Origin: an uncultured Oscillospiraceae bacterium
Lineage (GTDB): Bacteria > Bacillota > Clostridia > Oscillospirales > Acutalibacteraceae
Length of the DNA: 9,605 nt
NCBI GenBank assembly: GCA_900550315.1
Contig: URRK01000055.1
Span: 1-9,605, forward strand
Reading direction: 5' to 3'
In this document: piece by piece, positions 1 to 6,316 of the stretch
How positions within the stretch are numbered: the first letter of the stretch is position 1
Layout: the number at the start of each line of letters is the position of its first letter
Notes under the pieces: generated by a model
Database searches by the model: none
What the model was told of the DNA's origin: nothing
What the model saw: only the letters and a program-made list of their open reading frames with translations
Position numbers and translations under genes: made by a program

Positions 1-2
1 CG

Positions 3-650
3 GCGCAGGTAATAATAAAGCCGGATTGCGTATTGGGGCTGGCTACCGGCTCCTCCCCCTTAGGAACTTACCGCCAACTGGTTGAGTGGTACCGCAAGGG
101 GGACATTGATTTTAGCGGCGTTACCACTGTTAATTTAGATGAATACATTGGCTTAAACGGCCAAAACCCCCAAAGCTACCGCTATTTTATGAACCAAAAT
201 TTATTCAGCCAGGTCAACATCCCTTTAAAAAACACCTTTGTACCAAACGGCTGCGCGGCCAACCCGGCGGACGAATGTGAAGCTTACGACAGGAAAATTG
301 AGCACCTGGGCGGCATTGACCTGCAGCTTTTAGGCATTGGACTGGACGGGCACATTGGCTTTAACGAGCCGGACGATTATTTTGTAAAAAACACCCATGT
401 AGTAGACCTGCACAAAAGCACTGTTGCGGCCAACGCCCGCTTTTTTAAAACCAAGGCTGAGGTTCCGCGCAAGGCCATTACCATGGGAATGATCTCTATT
501 CTGCAGGCCAAAAAAATACTGTTAATTGCCAGCGGGCCCGAAAAAAGCGAAATTTTAAACCAGGCCTTTTACGGCCCTATCACCCCGAAAATTCCGGCCT
601 CTATTTTGCAGCTGCACCCGGATATTACCGTTATTTACAGCAAAAATTAA
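3..650 (+). CDS. nagB: Glucosamine-6-phosphate deaminase, 5'-truncated by window edge
   Basis: NagB isomerises and deaminates glucosamine-6-phosphate to fructose-6-phosphate and ammonia in the cytoplasm, the last step of amino-sugar catabolism. The frame is open from base 3, so the gene starts outside the window. The TTG at 33 is internal, because the residues before it (VIIKPDCV) already belong to the conserved first strand. Counting from that TTG, the phosphate-loop motif ATGSSPLGTY is at 4-13, LDEYIGL at 35-41 (Asp36) and GLDGHIGFNEP at 103-113 (Asp105, His107, Glu112). A constant offset of 36 aligns these with E. coli Asp72, Asp141, His143 and Glu148, so the catalytic set is complete and roughly 26 N-terminal residues are missing. 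The C terminus is shorter than in E. coli NagB, as in many Gram-positive homologues. The stop codon lies 11 bases before nagA, so the two genes are cotranscribed. Confidence 0.97.
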   Translation, partial: AQVIIKPDCVLGLATGSSPLGTYRQLVEWYRKGDIDFSGVTTVNLDEYIGLNGQNPQSYRYFMNQNLFSQVNIPLKNTFVPNGCAANPADECEAYDRKIEHLGGIDLQLLGIGLDGHIGFNEPDDYFVKNTHVVDLHKSTVAANARFFKTKAEVPRKAITMGMISILQAKKILLIASGPEKSEILNQAFYGPITPKIPASILQLHPDITVIYSKN

Positions 651-661
651 GGGGTTTTGGC

Positions 662-1735
662 ATGATTATTTATAACGCAAAAATAGGCAACACCCTTGGC
701 GGGGTAGAGGTGCAAAACGGAGTGATTACCCGGGTTTTAACCGGCTGCCAAAGCGGAGACTTAAACGCCGGCGGCAACCTGCTGCTGCCCGGCCTTATAG
801 ATGTACATACGCACGGATGCGCCGGCATGGACACCATGGATGCCGACTTTGCCCCCATGTGCCGTTTTTGGGCCGCGCACGGAACCACCTCTTTTTTACC
901 TACCACCATGACCATGGATTACGGCAGCCTAAAGCGGGTAACCAAGGCCGAAACCCATTTTGCCGGGGCCAACATTTTAGGCTTTCATTTTGAGGGGCCG
1001 TACATTTCAAAAAAACGCAAAGGCGCCCAGAACGAGGTGTTTATTAAAAATCCCGATTACCGGGCTTTTTGCGAATTTGAGCGGGTAAAAATGGTAACCG
1101 TTGCGCCCGAGCTGCCCGGCGGGGAGGCTTTTATTAAAGCGGCCAGCAAAAACACCGTTGTTTCAATTGGCCACACCGATTGCAGCTACCAAACCGCCTG
1201 CAGCGCCATTGCGGCCGGCGCCAACTGCCTAACCCACATTTACAACGCCATGCCCCCTTTTAACCACCGGGAGCCGGGGCCTATTGGCGCCGCGTTTGAG
1301 CACAAAATTTACGCCCAAATTATTTGCGACGGGTTACATATTTCTAAGCCTGTGTTTTTAGCTACCTACAAAATGTTTGGCCCAAACCGCCTTATTTTAA
1401 TTAGCGACAGTATTCGCTGTGCCGGGCTAAAAACAGGCGAATACAATTGCGGCGGGTTAAAGGTTTACTTAAAAAACGGCGCCGCCCGTTTGGCAGATGG
1501 CACCCTGGCCGGCAGCTGCGCCACCTTGCTGGACTGCGTTAAAACCGCGGTGCGCTTTGGGGTGCCGCTGAAAAACGCCGTTAAAATGGCCAGCGAAACG
1601 CCGGCCCGGCTGCTGGGCGTTCGCAAAGGGCAAATAAAGCTGGGGTACGACGCCGACCTTTTAATTGCCGACGAGGCATTAAACCTTAAAACCATTATAA
1701 TTGGCGGAAAAATTTTGAACCCCGAAGCAAAATAA
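662..1735 (+). CDS. nagA: N-acetylglucosamine-6-phosphate deacetylase
   Basis: NagA removes acetate from N-acetylglucosamine-6-phosphate to give glucosamine-6-phosphate, the substrate of NagB encoded just upstream. It is an amidohydrolase-fold TIM barrel of 357 residues, slightly shorter than the usual 380 or so. Visible motifs in order: LLPGLIDVHTHG with the His49-x-His51 metal pair, FHFEGPY with metal ligand Glu111, GHTD with His171, LTHIYNAM with His192, DGLH with His226, the catalytic Asp249 in ISDS, and LAGS at 282-285. The HxH pair is the form found in most bacteria; E. coli NagA has Gln-x-Asn there, so a two-metal site is possible. The ATG follows AAGGGG, which overlaps the nagB stop, so translation may be coupled. 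A CCGGCGCCGG palindrome (1737-1746) directly follows the stop, and a terminator lies 36 bases downstream. The function call is firm. Confidence 0.98.
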   Translation: MIIYNAKIGNTLGGVEVQNGVITRVLTGCQSGDLNAGGNLLLPGLIDVHTHGCAGMDTMDADFAPMCRFWAAHGTTSFLPTTMTMDYGSLKRVTKAETHFAGANILGFHFEGPYISKKRKGAQNEVFIKNPDYRAFCEFERVKMVTVAPELPGGEAFIKAASKNTVVSIGHTDCSYQTACSAIAAGANCLTHIYNAMPPFNHREPGPIGAAFEHKIYAQIICDGLHISKPVFLATYKMFGPNRLILISDSIRCAGLKTGEYNCGGLKVYLKNGAARLADGTLAGSCATLLDCVKTAVRFGVPLKNAVKMASETPARLLGVRKGQIKLGYDADLLIADEALNLKTIIIGGKILNPEAK

Positions 1736-1770
1736 ACCGGCGCCGGGCAAAGCGTTGCTAACCCAACCGT

Positions 1771-1809
1771 TGCCGCGCGGAACTTAGCTGCGTGCGGCAT
1801 TTTTCTTTT
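1771..1809 (+). terminator. Intrinsic terminator of the nag operon
   Basis: A 9-bp stem (TGCCGCGCG at 1771-1779 with CGTGCGGCA at 1791-1799, one G-U pair) with an 11-base loop is followed by TTTTTCTTTT. It lies 36 bases after the nagA stop, as expected for a Rho-independent terminator ending the nag transcript. Confidence 0.85.
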
Positions 1810-1873
1810 GCTTGCCAAAGTGGTGCGCCGCAACAATTAAAAACCGCTGTTTTACCCTTTTTAGGGCTTTTTG

Positions 1874-1909
1874 CAGCGCCGGGGAATTTTAACAAATTCC
1901 CCGGCGCTG
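1874..1909. repeat. Perfect 16-bp inverted repeat without U-tract
   Basis: CAGCGCCGGGGAATTT (1874-1889) and its exact reverse complement (1894-1909) are separated by TAAC. Weaker 7-bp arms, GCTGTTT (1846-1852) and AAACAGC (1917-1923), flank it and could extend the fold. Neither strand has a U-run directly after the inner stem, so it is not a classical intrinsic terminator. Beyond the outer arms the minus strand does read GGTTTTT, but no minus-strand gene lies upstream of it. It sits between the nag terminator and the promoter of the next gene. It could be a dispersed palindromic element, an operator or an RNA processing hairpin; the sequence alone does not decide. Confidence 0.8.
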
Positions 1910-1984
1910 TGCGCTTAAACAGCAAAAATTTTAGCTTCGTTTGCCGCTTGGCAGATTACAAATAATTACAAATTGCAAAATTCC

Positions 1985-2013
1985 TTGCTATTCTTTTTAA
2001 AAAATGCTATACT
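1985..2013 (+). promoter_or_regulatory. Sigma-A type promoter for the E2-like gene
   Basis: TTGCTA (1985-1990), a 17-base spacer and TATACT (2008-2013), preceded by an extended -10 TG at 2005-2006. The expected start near 2020 gives a leader of about 50 bases before the ATG at 2072. The promoter lies inside the 5' part of the longer open frame, which argues against the upstream start codon at 1973. Confidence 0.8.
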
Positions 2014-2059
2014 TAAAGGTAGTAATTTTTGGGCAAAAAGCCACAGTGCCGCCCAAGCC

Positions 2060-2067
2060 AAGGGGTG
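2060..2067 (+). promoter_or_regulatory. Ribosome binding site fixing the start at 2072
   Basis: AAGGGGTG lies 4 bases before the ATG at 2072; its AGGGG core ends 6 bases before it. No comparable site precedes the in-frame start at 1973, and the predicted transcript begins after that codon. Confidence 0.8.
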
Positions 2068-2071
2068 TATT

Positions 2072-2956
2072 ATGGAGCCAGCTAAAAAGTACAAGCGCCG
2101 TTTTGGCGACCGCAGCGACGGCCGCCGTATTCGTTCCCTAAACCCAATGAACTTTGTTTCCTCCTTTATTATGGTAAAACGGAACGACGCTTGCAACTAC
2201 ATAACCGTACCGGTAGACCTTGAAGAAATTGAAAAATACATTCGCAAAAAACGCGGCGAGGGGTTAAAGGGCTTTGGCCTTTTACACGTTATTTTGGCGG
2301 CCTATGTTCGCACCGTGGCGCAGCGCCCCGGGCTAAACCGCTTTATTTCGGGCCAGCGGGTTTACGCCAGGAACGATATTGAAGTTATGATGACCATTAA
2401 AAAAGAAATGCGGCTGGACTCGCAGGAAACGGTTATTAAATGTTTTTTTGACCCGGCCGATTCCCCCGACGATATTTACCGCAAGTTTATGGACCTTGTA
2501 GAAGAAAACCGCGCCAAGGGTGACCAAAGTGATTTTGACAGTACCGCCCGCGTGTTAAACCACATTCCCGGTATTATTTTAAAATTTGCCATTTGGTTTT
2601 TAAATTTGTTAGATTATTTTGGCTTTTTGCCAAAGTTCCTGTTAAGGGTCAGCCCGTTTCACGGTTCCTTTTTTATTACCTCTATGGGCTCTTTAGGCAT
2701 TCCGGCCATTTACCACCACCTTTACAATTTTGGCAATGTACCCATTTTTTGCTCTTACAGCGCCAAGCGGGTAGAAAACGTTTTAAACAAAGACGGCAGC
2801 GTAGAGCAGCGCAAGTTTGTTGACCTTAAGCTGGTACTGGACGAACGCATTTGCGACGGGCACTATTACTCCTCGGGCCTTAAAAAAATTAACGAATATT
2901 TAAAGCACCCCGAGCGGATGGATCAGCCGGTGGAGCCGGTGCCCGACATTTACTAA
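2072..2956 (+). CDS. Stand-alone 2-oxoacid dehydrogenase E2/CAT-fold acyltransferase-like protein
   Basis: The 294-residue protein has the catalytic-domain fold of dihydrolipoamide acyltransferases and chloramphenicol acetyltransferase. It has no lipoyl or E1/E3-binding domain and no E1 or E3 gene beside it. The N terminus is basic (RRFGDRSDGRRIRSLNP). The conserved FFITSMGSLGIPAIYHH segment corresponds to the E2 core strand-turn region. A hydrophobic stretch, roughly residues 165-190, precedes it and may be a buried or membrane-contacting helix. Where E2 enzymes carry the active-site motif DHRxxDG, this protein reads DERICDG at 257-263, so the catalytic histidine is replaced by Glu258; His264 follows immediately. 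My recollection is that a clostridial subfamily of such stand-alone proteins shares this change, which would make it a subfamily trait. Substrate and activity are unknown. The gene is monocistronic, with its own promoter. Confidence 0.85.
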   Translation: MEPAKKYKRRFGDRSDGRRIRSLNPMNFVSSFIMVKRNDACNYITVPVDLEEIEKYIRKKRGEGLKGFGLLHVILAAYVRTVAQRPGLNRFISGQRVYARNDIEVMMTIKKEMRLDSQETVIKCFFDPADSPDDIYRKFMDLVEENRAKGDQSDFDSTARVLNHIPGIILKFAIWFLNLLDYFGFLPKFLLRVSPFHGSFFITSMGSLGIPAIYHHLYNFGNVPIFCSYSAKRVENVLNKDGSVEQRKFVDLKLVLDERICDGHYYSSGLKKINEYLKHPERMDQPVEPVPDIY

Positions 2957-3463
2957 CCCCCTTCCCCTTTTCTTTTTTGCCGCCTTTTAAAGCTTTCGCG
3001 CGCCATTTTTAAGGGGAATTTGCAAACACGCCCGCCGGCAGGCAACCCTTTGCAATGCTTTTGCCGGCAAACAGCTTTTCGCTGTGCCTTTCAGCAAAAA
3101 TTGCAGCATTTTAATTTAGGCCCGCAAAAACTTAGCCTTATACCAACAAGCCGCTTACGCTGTGCCCGGTAAAAAGCCCTGCGTTTGCGCCAAACCCGTA
3201 AAGCTTAAACTTTTTTAGCAGTCTGTGCCGCCCCCAAGCCCTTGGGGGCGGCTTTTTTTAGGCGGGCGGAAACAAGCCTAAACCTGTTTTTAGTGTTCTG
3301 TTTTTGGTGCCCTGTTTTTAACCGCAGCGCACAAAGGGCGGTGCTGCGGCTTTTGTGTTACGCTGTTTTGCGGCTTTGGCAGCGGGTTAAGCCAACAAAA
3401 GTAGTTGCCTTTTTTACCCTGTTTTGCGGTTTAAACAAAATTGTAAAACAAAATTTTTTTGGG
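2957..3463. other. Gene-poor stretch with hairpins and one terminator
   Basis: No convincing coding frame is seen on either strand. The first 270 bases contain a GCCGGCA/TGCCGGC stem (3034-3040 with 3062-3068), then a small ACAGC-TTTTC-GCTGT hairpin (3071-3085), and end in the strong terminator at 3227-3259. This part could be a long 3' untranslated region of the E2-like gene or hold a small RNA; no convincing internal promoter was found. From 3260 to 3463 I see only AT-rich sequence, and no trace of the missing N-terminal half of the hydrolase whose C-terminal piece lies downstream. Confidence 0.6.
3227..3259 (+). terminator. Strong intrinsic terminator
   Basis: GCCGCCCCCAA (3227-3237) pairs perfectly with TTGGGGGCGGC (3242-3252) around a GCCC loop and is followed by seven T residues. 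It is 270 bases past the E2-like stop codon and isolates that gene from the promoter at 3464. Confidence 0.93.
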
Positions 3464-3492
3464 TTGACCTGCCAAATTTAAAATGCTATAAT
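3464..3492 (+). promoter_or_regulatory. Near-consensus sigma-A promoter
   Basis: TTGACC (3464-3469), a 17-base spacer and perfect TATAAT (3487-3492), with an extended -10 TG at 3484-3485. It shares the 11-mer AAAATGCTATA with the promoter at 1985-2013. The predicted start near 3499 falls at the base of the hairpin at 3500-3522. This is the strongest promoter in the window, yet the frame downstream appears truncated. Confidence 0.88.
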
Positions 3493-3499
3493 ACCCCTT

Positions 3500-3522
3500 G
3501 GGTGCAACGGGAGTACGCACCC
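3500..3522 (+). other. Possible 5'-end hairpin of the transcript
   Basis: GGGTGC (3500-3505) pairs with GCACCC (3517-3522) around an 11-base loop. It would form at the extreme 5' end of the RNA made from the promoter at 3464. It may stabilise the transcript, or it may be coincidental; no known riboswitch is recognised. Confidence 0.45.
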
Positions 3523-3592
3523 GCATTTTGTAACGAATTTAAACCTTAACATTCCCTGGTTTTGTAACCTAAACGCCGAAAACAAGGGCTAT

Positions 3593-4069
3593 TTGCCCGG
3601 CTGGCGCCCCGAATTTACCGAGGGTCTGCGTTATTACGACACCGCTGCCGCCGCCACACGGGTGCCCTGCCCGGTTAAAATAACGGCCTATTTGGGCGAT
3701 TATGTTTGCCCGCCCTCTACCGTTATGGTGCTGTACCAAAGCTTTCGCACCGCTAAGGGGTTAGATTTTATTCAAGGCGGCACCCACACCTACCGCCCGC
3801 CGGAGGTTGAGACCTACCGTTTTCGCAGCCTGCCGCAAAACCCCGAAAACAAGGTAGAACCCGGCCTTTACCGCCATTTTAAAGGCGGCCTTTACAGGGT
3901 TTTGGGCGCCGCCTTAAACAGCGAGACCGGCGAGGAGCAGGTGCTTTACCGCCTGGCCGACGGCAGCGGCCCGGTTTGGTGCCGGCCGCAGTACATGTTT
4001 CACGAGATTTTTTTAAACGGCGGCAAGGTTACCCAGCGCTTTTGTAAGGAGCCTGAACCGGCAAAATAA
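3593..4069 (+). CDS. Truncated acetylxylan-esterase-like hydrolase fragment fused to DUF1653
   Basis: This 158-residue frame has two parts. Residues 1-78 resemble the C-terminal end of AXE1-family acetylxylan/cephalosporin-C deacetylases: YYDTAAAATRVPCPV, then LGDYVCPPSTV with the charge-relay Asp36, and a GGTHTY segment where His65 could be the catalytic histidine. The nucleophile elbow GxSxG and most of the alpha/beta fold are absent. Residues 91-150 are a DUF1653 domain (GLYRHFKGGLYRVLG, then VLYRLADGSGPVWCRPQYMF). The frame stays open upstream to the promoter and reads LNIPWFCNLNAENKGY before the TTG, which also looks hydrolase-like. No ATG, GTG or TTG occurs there, so TTG 3593, with AAGGG five bases upstream of it, is the only plausible start. 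It may be a decaying remnant or a small working protein living off its DUF1653 domain. A bidirectional terminator follows. Confidence 0.65.
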   Translation: MPGWRPEFTEGLRYYDTAAAATRVPCPVKITAYLGDYVCPPSTVMVLYQSFRTAKGLDFIQGGTHTYRPPEVETYRFRSLPQNPENKVEPGLYRHFKGGLYRVLGAALNSETGEEQVLYRLADGSGPVWCRPQYMFHEIFLNGGKVTQRFCKEPEPAK

Positions 4070-4118
4070 CCGGCAGCCAAAGGGTTTAATTACCCCTAAT
4101 TATTTACTGCTAATAGCA

Positions 4119-4149
4119 AAAACGGTAGGCACTAAGTGCCTGCCGTTTT
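4119..4149. terminator. Bidirectional terminator between convergent genes
   Basis: A 14-bp stem (4119-4132 with 4136-4149, one G-U pair, TAA loop) is flanked by an A-run on the left and TTTT on the right, so each strand has a short U-tract after the hairpin. It lies between the plus-strand DUF1653 frame ending at 4069 and the minus-strand glycosidase ending at 4171, and can serve both. Confidence 0.85.
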
Positions 4150-4170
4150 AAACTGATTTTAGCTTTATTT

Positions 4171-6192
4171 TTACTTAATAAAAAGTATTTTGCACCCGTA
4201 ACCGCCCAACCCCAGCCGGAACCCAACCGTTTTGCCTGTTTGCGGTTCTACCGCGGTTGAAACCTTTTCGTTAAACTTTAAACAAACCTCGGCAACCGGG
4301 CTTGCCGAAATGTTTACAATAAAAGCCAAAAGCTGCACACTGCCAGATAGGTCGGTGTACCGATAGTAACTTGCCCGAACCTTTTCATGTGTGGCGGTTA
4401 CGCTGTTTTTCCAGTACGGCAGCCATTCTGCCTTTTCAACAGGAAAATCACCAATAATTTTCCAAACCTTACTCATCAGCTCCAGCGGGTGCCCAAGGTC
4501 ATTGGGCCTTGGCAGTATTCCATGCAGCAAAGAAATGGCCAGCGCCTGCTCAAAGGTCCAGTACGGGCGGTTTTCGTAAGCAATCAGCTCAACCGGTGCG
4601 CCAATATTCCGCCCGGTGTACTCGGCTCTAAAATAATCCAAATCAATATCTTCGGTGGAGCCTTTCATTAATTTAAATTGCAAATTTTCACCGTACCAGG
4701 TTTGGTGAATATACGGTATTGCCGTAAAATTTACAAACCCAAATCCGTGCACATTAATCTCGCCCCCGCGCGATTCTACAACGCTATATAGGCGTTTAAA
4801 AAGCTTGCGAATGGCTTTAAAACAATAGCTTCCGTGCAGCTGGCCGGCTTGATCGTACCAACCGCAGCCGTGCTCAATTGAATAACACAACCGCGGATAG
4901 TGTGTGCCGTCAAGGTAAACGCCGTCTACATTACATTCATCTATTATTTTTGTAATGCCGTTTATAAAAATATCCGAATAGCTTGAATGGTAGCAAACTA
5001 TATAATCCCTTTGAAACGGTACGCGCCACCATCCGCCCATAAGCTGATTTTGCTGTCCCTTAAAAGTTACCTTGTTTTCCAGCGCGCCCCACTCCGGCGA
5101 CAAGGTTGAAAGCTCGTAACCAAAATAGGGCAGCACCTTAATCCCACGCTTGTGACACTCATCGGTAATGGTTACAAGTTGGCGCCGTGTAAACTCGCTG
5201 AGCTCAAACCAGTTTTGCGATTTATTCCACTTTTCGTGAAGAATCAGCGTTGTTACGCCTTTTTCCTTTAACTCATCATACCGGCCGGCCAAAACATCAA
5301 TATAATTCCCCTCAACCTTGCTGCCGCAATCAAGGTGAAATGCGTTGTGAATATAAGGCTGTTTTGGAAAAGGCTTAACCGGCGTAGCGTGCAACCCAAA
5401 GCCAAAGGTTATTGGCTTATAGGAATACATTCCGCTTTCGGGATCGGCGCTCCAGCATTCCGGGTGGCTATCTAAAAGCCGTACGCGCAAAATTAAAGTG
5501 TCCCCCTTGTGCACCAGCTCCATTGCATCATTCGGCTGTGCCGGCTGCCAATTTTTGTTGTTTTCGGCAAACCAGCCCAACCCGCGTTCCTCGTTTCCAA
5601 GCCACAAAAGCGCTTTAAACGGCAGCATTGCCGTTTGGTTTGGAATTTTACCGCTCATTGACATATTGGTTTGTGGACGCTCGGTGCCGTCGGCCAGCCG
5701 GATTGCGCTGTTTGGATAGCTTGTAAAAAGCGTCATGGCCTCGGCCTTCAGCGGAATTTCCAGCCACAGGCAATTCAGCTTAAAAAGGGCCGGCGCGGTT
5801 TTAGAAACACCAAAAACCTGCGCAACCGTTTGGCCGCAGGTCATTAACTTAAGGTCAATATCCATGCAGCCGTCGTAATCTATTTTGTAACAGGTATTTA
5901 TAATAAATCTATTAGATTGCTTTGCACCGCAAATAACAATTTCCTCATCCGAACGGCGCTGAATAAAGCTCTCCGACTCGTTTTTCGGGTAATTATCGTT
6001 CCAGGCCGCCGGTTTGCCATTCTCAGTTAAAACCAACCGCATGGGTGCTGCCAACAATTCAACCCCCTGCGATTTCACCGAGGTGAGCATGCCGTCGGCT
6101 CCAATGGTATAATCGCGCCCAATTACATGAACCGTGTGGTTCAGTCCGTTGGTTTCGGATCTAAGTGGAATAAATGGTTGTGGTATTTTCAT
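4171..6192 (-). CDS. Putative glycoside hydrolase, DUF6067/GH123-like
   Basis: The 673-residue protein is probably a cytoplasmic glycosidase; it has no signal peptide. An N-terminal beta-rich part (about 1-265) carries FKALLWLGNEERGLGWFAEN at 192-211, which I associate with DUF6067/GH123-type proteins. The linker FGFGLHATPVKPFPK (263-277) leads into a TIM-barrel-like region. That region includes GVTTLILHEKW (312-322), HKRGIKVLPYFGYE (347-360), MGGWWRVPFQRDYIVCYHSS (385-404), VDGVYLDGTHYPR with Asp428 (422-434) and HQTWYGENL with Glu502 (496-504). Asp428 and Glu502 sit where barrel-end acidic catalytic residues would be expected, but this is inference. The C terminus (from about 600) looks like a beta-sandwich. 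The ATG at 6192 has AAAGGA 11 bases upstream, a rather long spacing. It follows the DUF5107 gene after 124 bases with no clear terminator, so it is likely the last gene of the operon. Substrate is unknown. Confidence 0.8.
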   Translation of the reverse strand: MKIPQPFIPLRSETNGLNHTVHVIGRDYTIGADGMLTSVKSQGVELLAAPMRLVLTENGKPAAWNDNYPKNESESFIQRRSDEEIVICGAKQSNRFIINTCYKIDYDGCMDIDLKLMTCGQTVAQVFGVSKTAPALFKLNCLWLEIPLKAEAMTLFTSYPNSAIRLADGTERPQTNMSMSGKIPNQTAMLPFKALLWLGNEERGLGWFAENNKNWQPAQPNDAMELVHKGDTLILRVRLLDSHPECWSADPESGMYSYKPITFGFGLHATPVKPFPKQPYIHNAFHLDCGSKVEGNYIDVLAGRYDELKEKGVTTLILHEKWNKSQNWFELSEFTRRQLVTITDECHKRGIKVLPYFGYELSTLSPEWGALENKVTFKGQQNQLMGGWWRVPFQRDYIVCYHSSYSDIFINGITKIIDECNVDGVYLDGTHYPRLCYSIEHGCGWYDQAGQLHGSYCFKAIRKLFKRLYSVVESRGGEINVHGFGFVNFTAIPYIHQTWYGENLQFKLMKGSTEDIDLDYFRAEYTGRNIGAPVELIAYENRPYWTFEQALAISLLHGILPRPNDLGHPLELMSKVWKIIGDFPVEKAEWLPYWKNSVTATHEKVRASYYRYTDLSGSVQLLAFIVNISASPVAEVCLKFNEKVSTAVEPQTGKTVGFRLGLGGYGCKILFIK

Positions 6193-6316
6193 TTTAAATA
6201 CTGTCCTTTGTTTAAAAGGCTCCCTTTCTACCCTTTTAGGGGTGCTGTTTTGCCGTGTTTTTTATTTGCTAAACTGCAACGGTTGTTTTTACGCCTGCAG
6301 CAAAGAGCAATAGGTT

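Noticed and set aside
1973..2071. N-terminal extension of the E2-like protein from an upstream start at 1973
   Set aside because: It overlaps the predicted promoter (1985-2013), has no ribosome site, and its residues do not resemble the family; ATG 2072 has a good AAGGGGTG.
3121..3145. Possible promoter TTTAGG-N17-TTATAC for a small RNA
   Set aside because: Each hexamer matches consensus at only about three positions, too weak to claim.
3242..3481. 79-codon plus-strand open frame
   Set aside because: It begins inside the terminator hairpin and ends in the promoter at 3464; its hydrophobic, low-complexity product matches no family I know.
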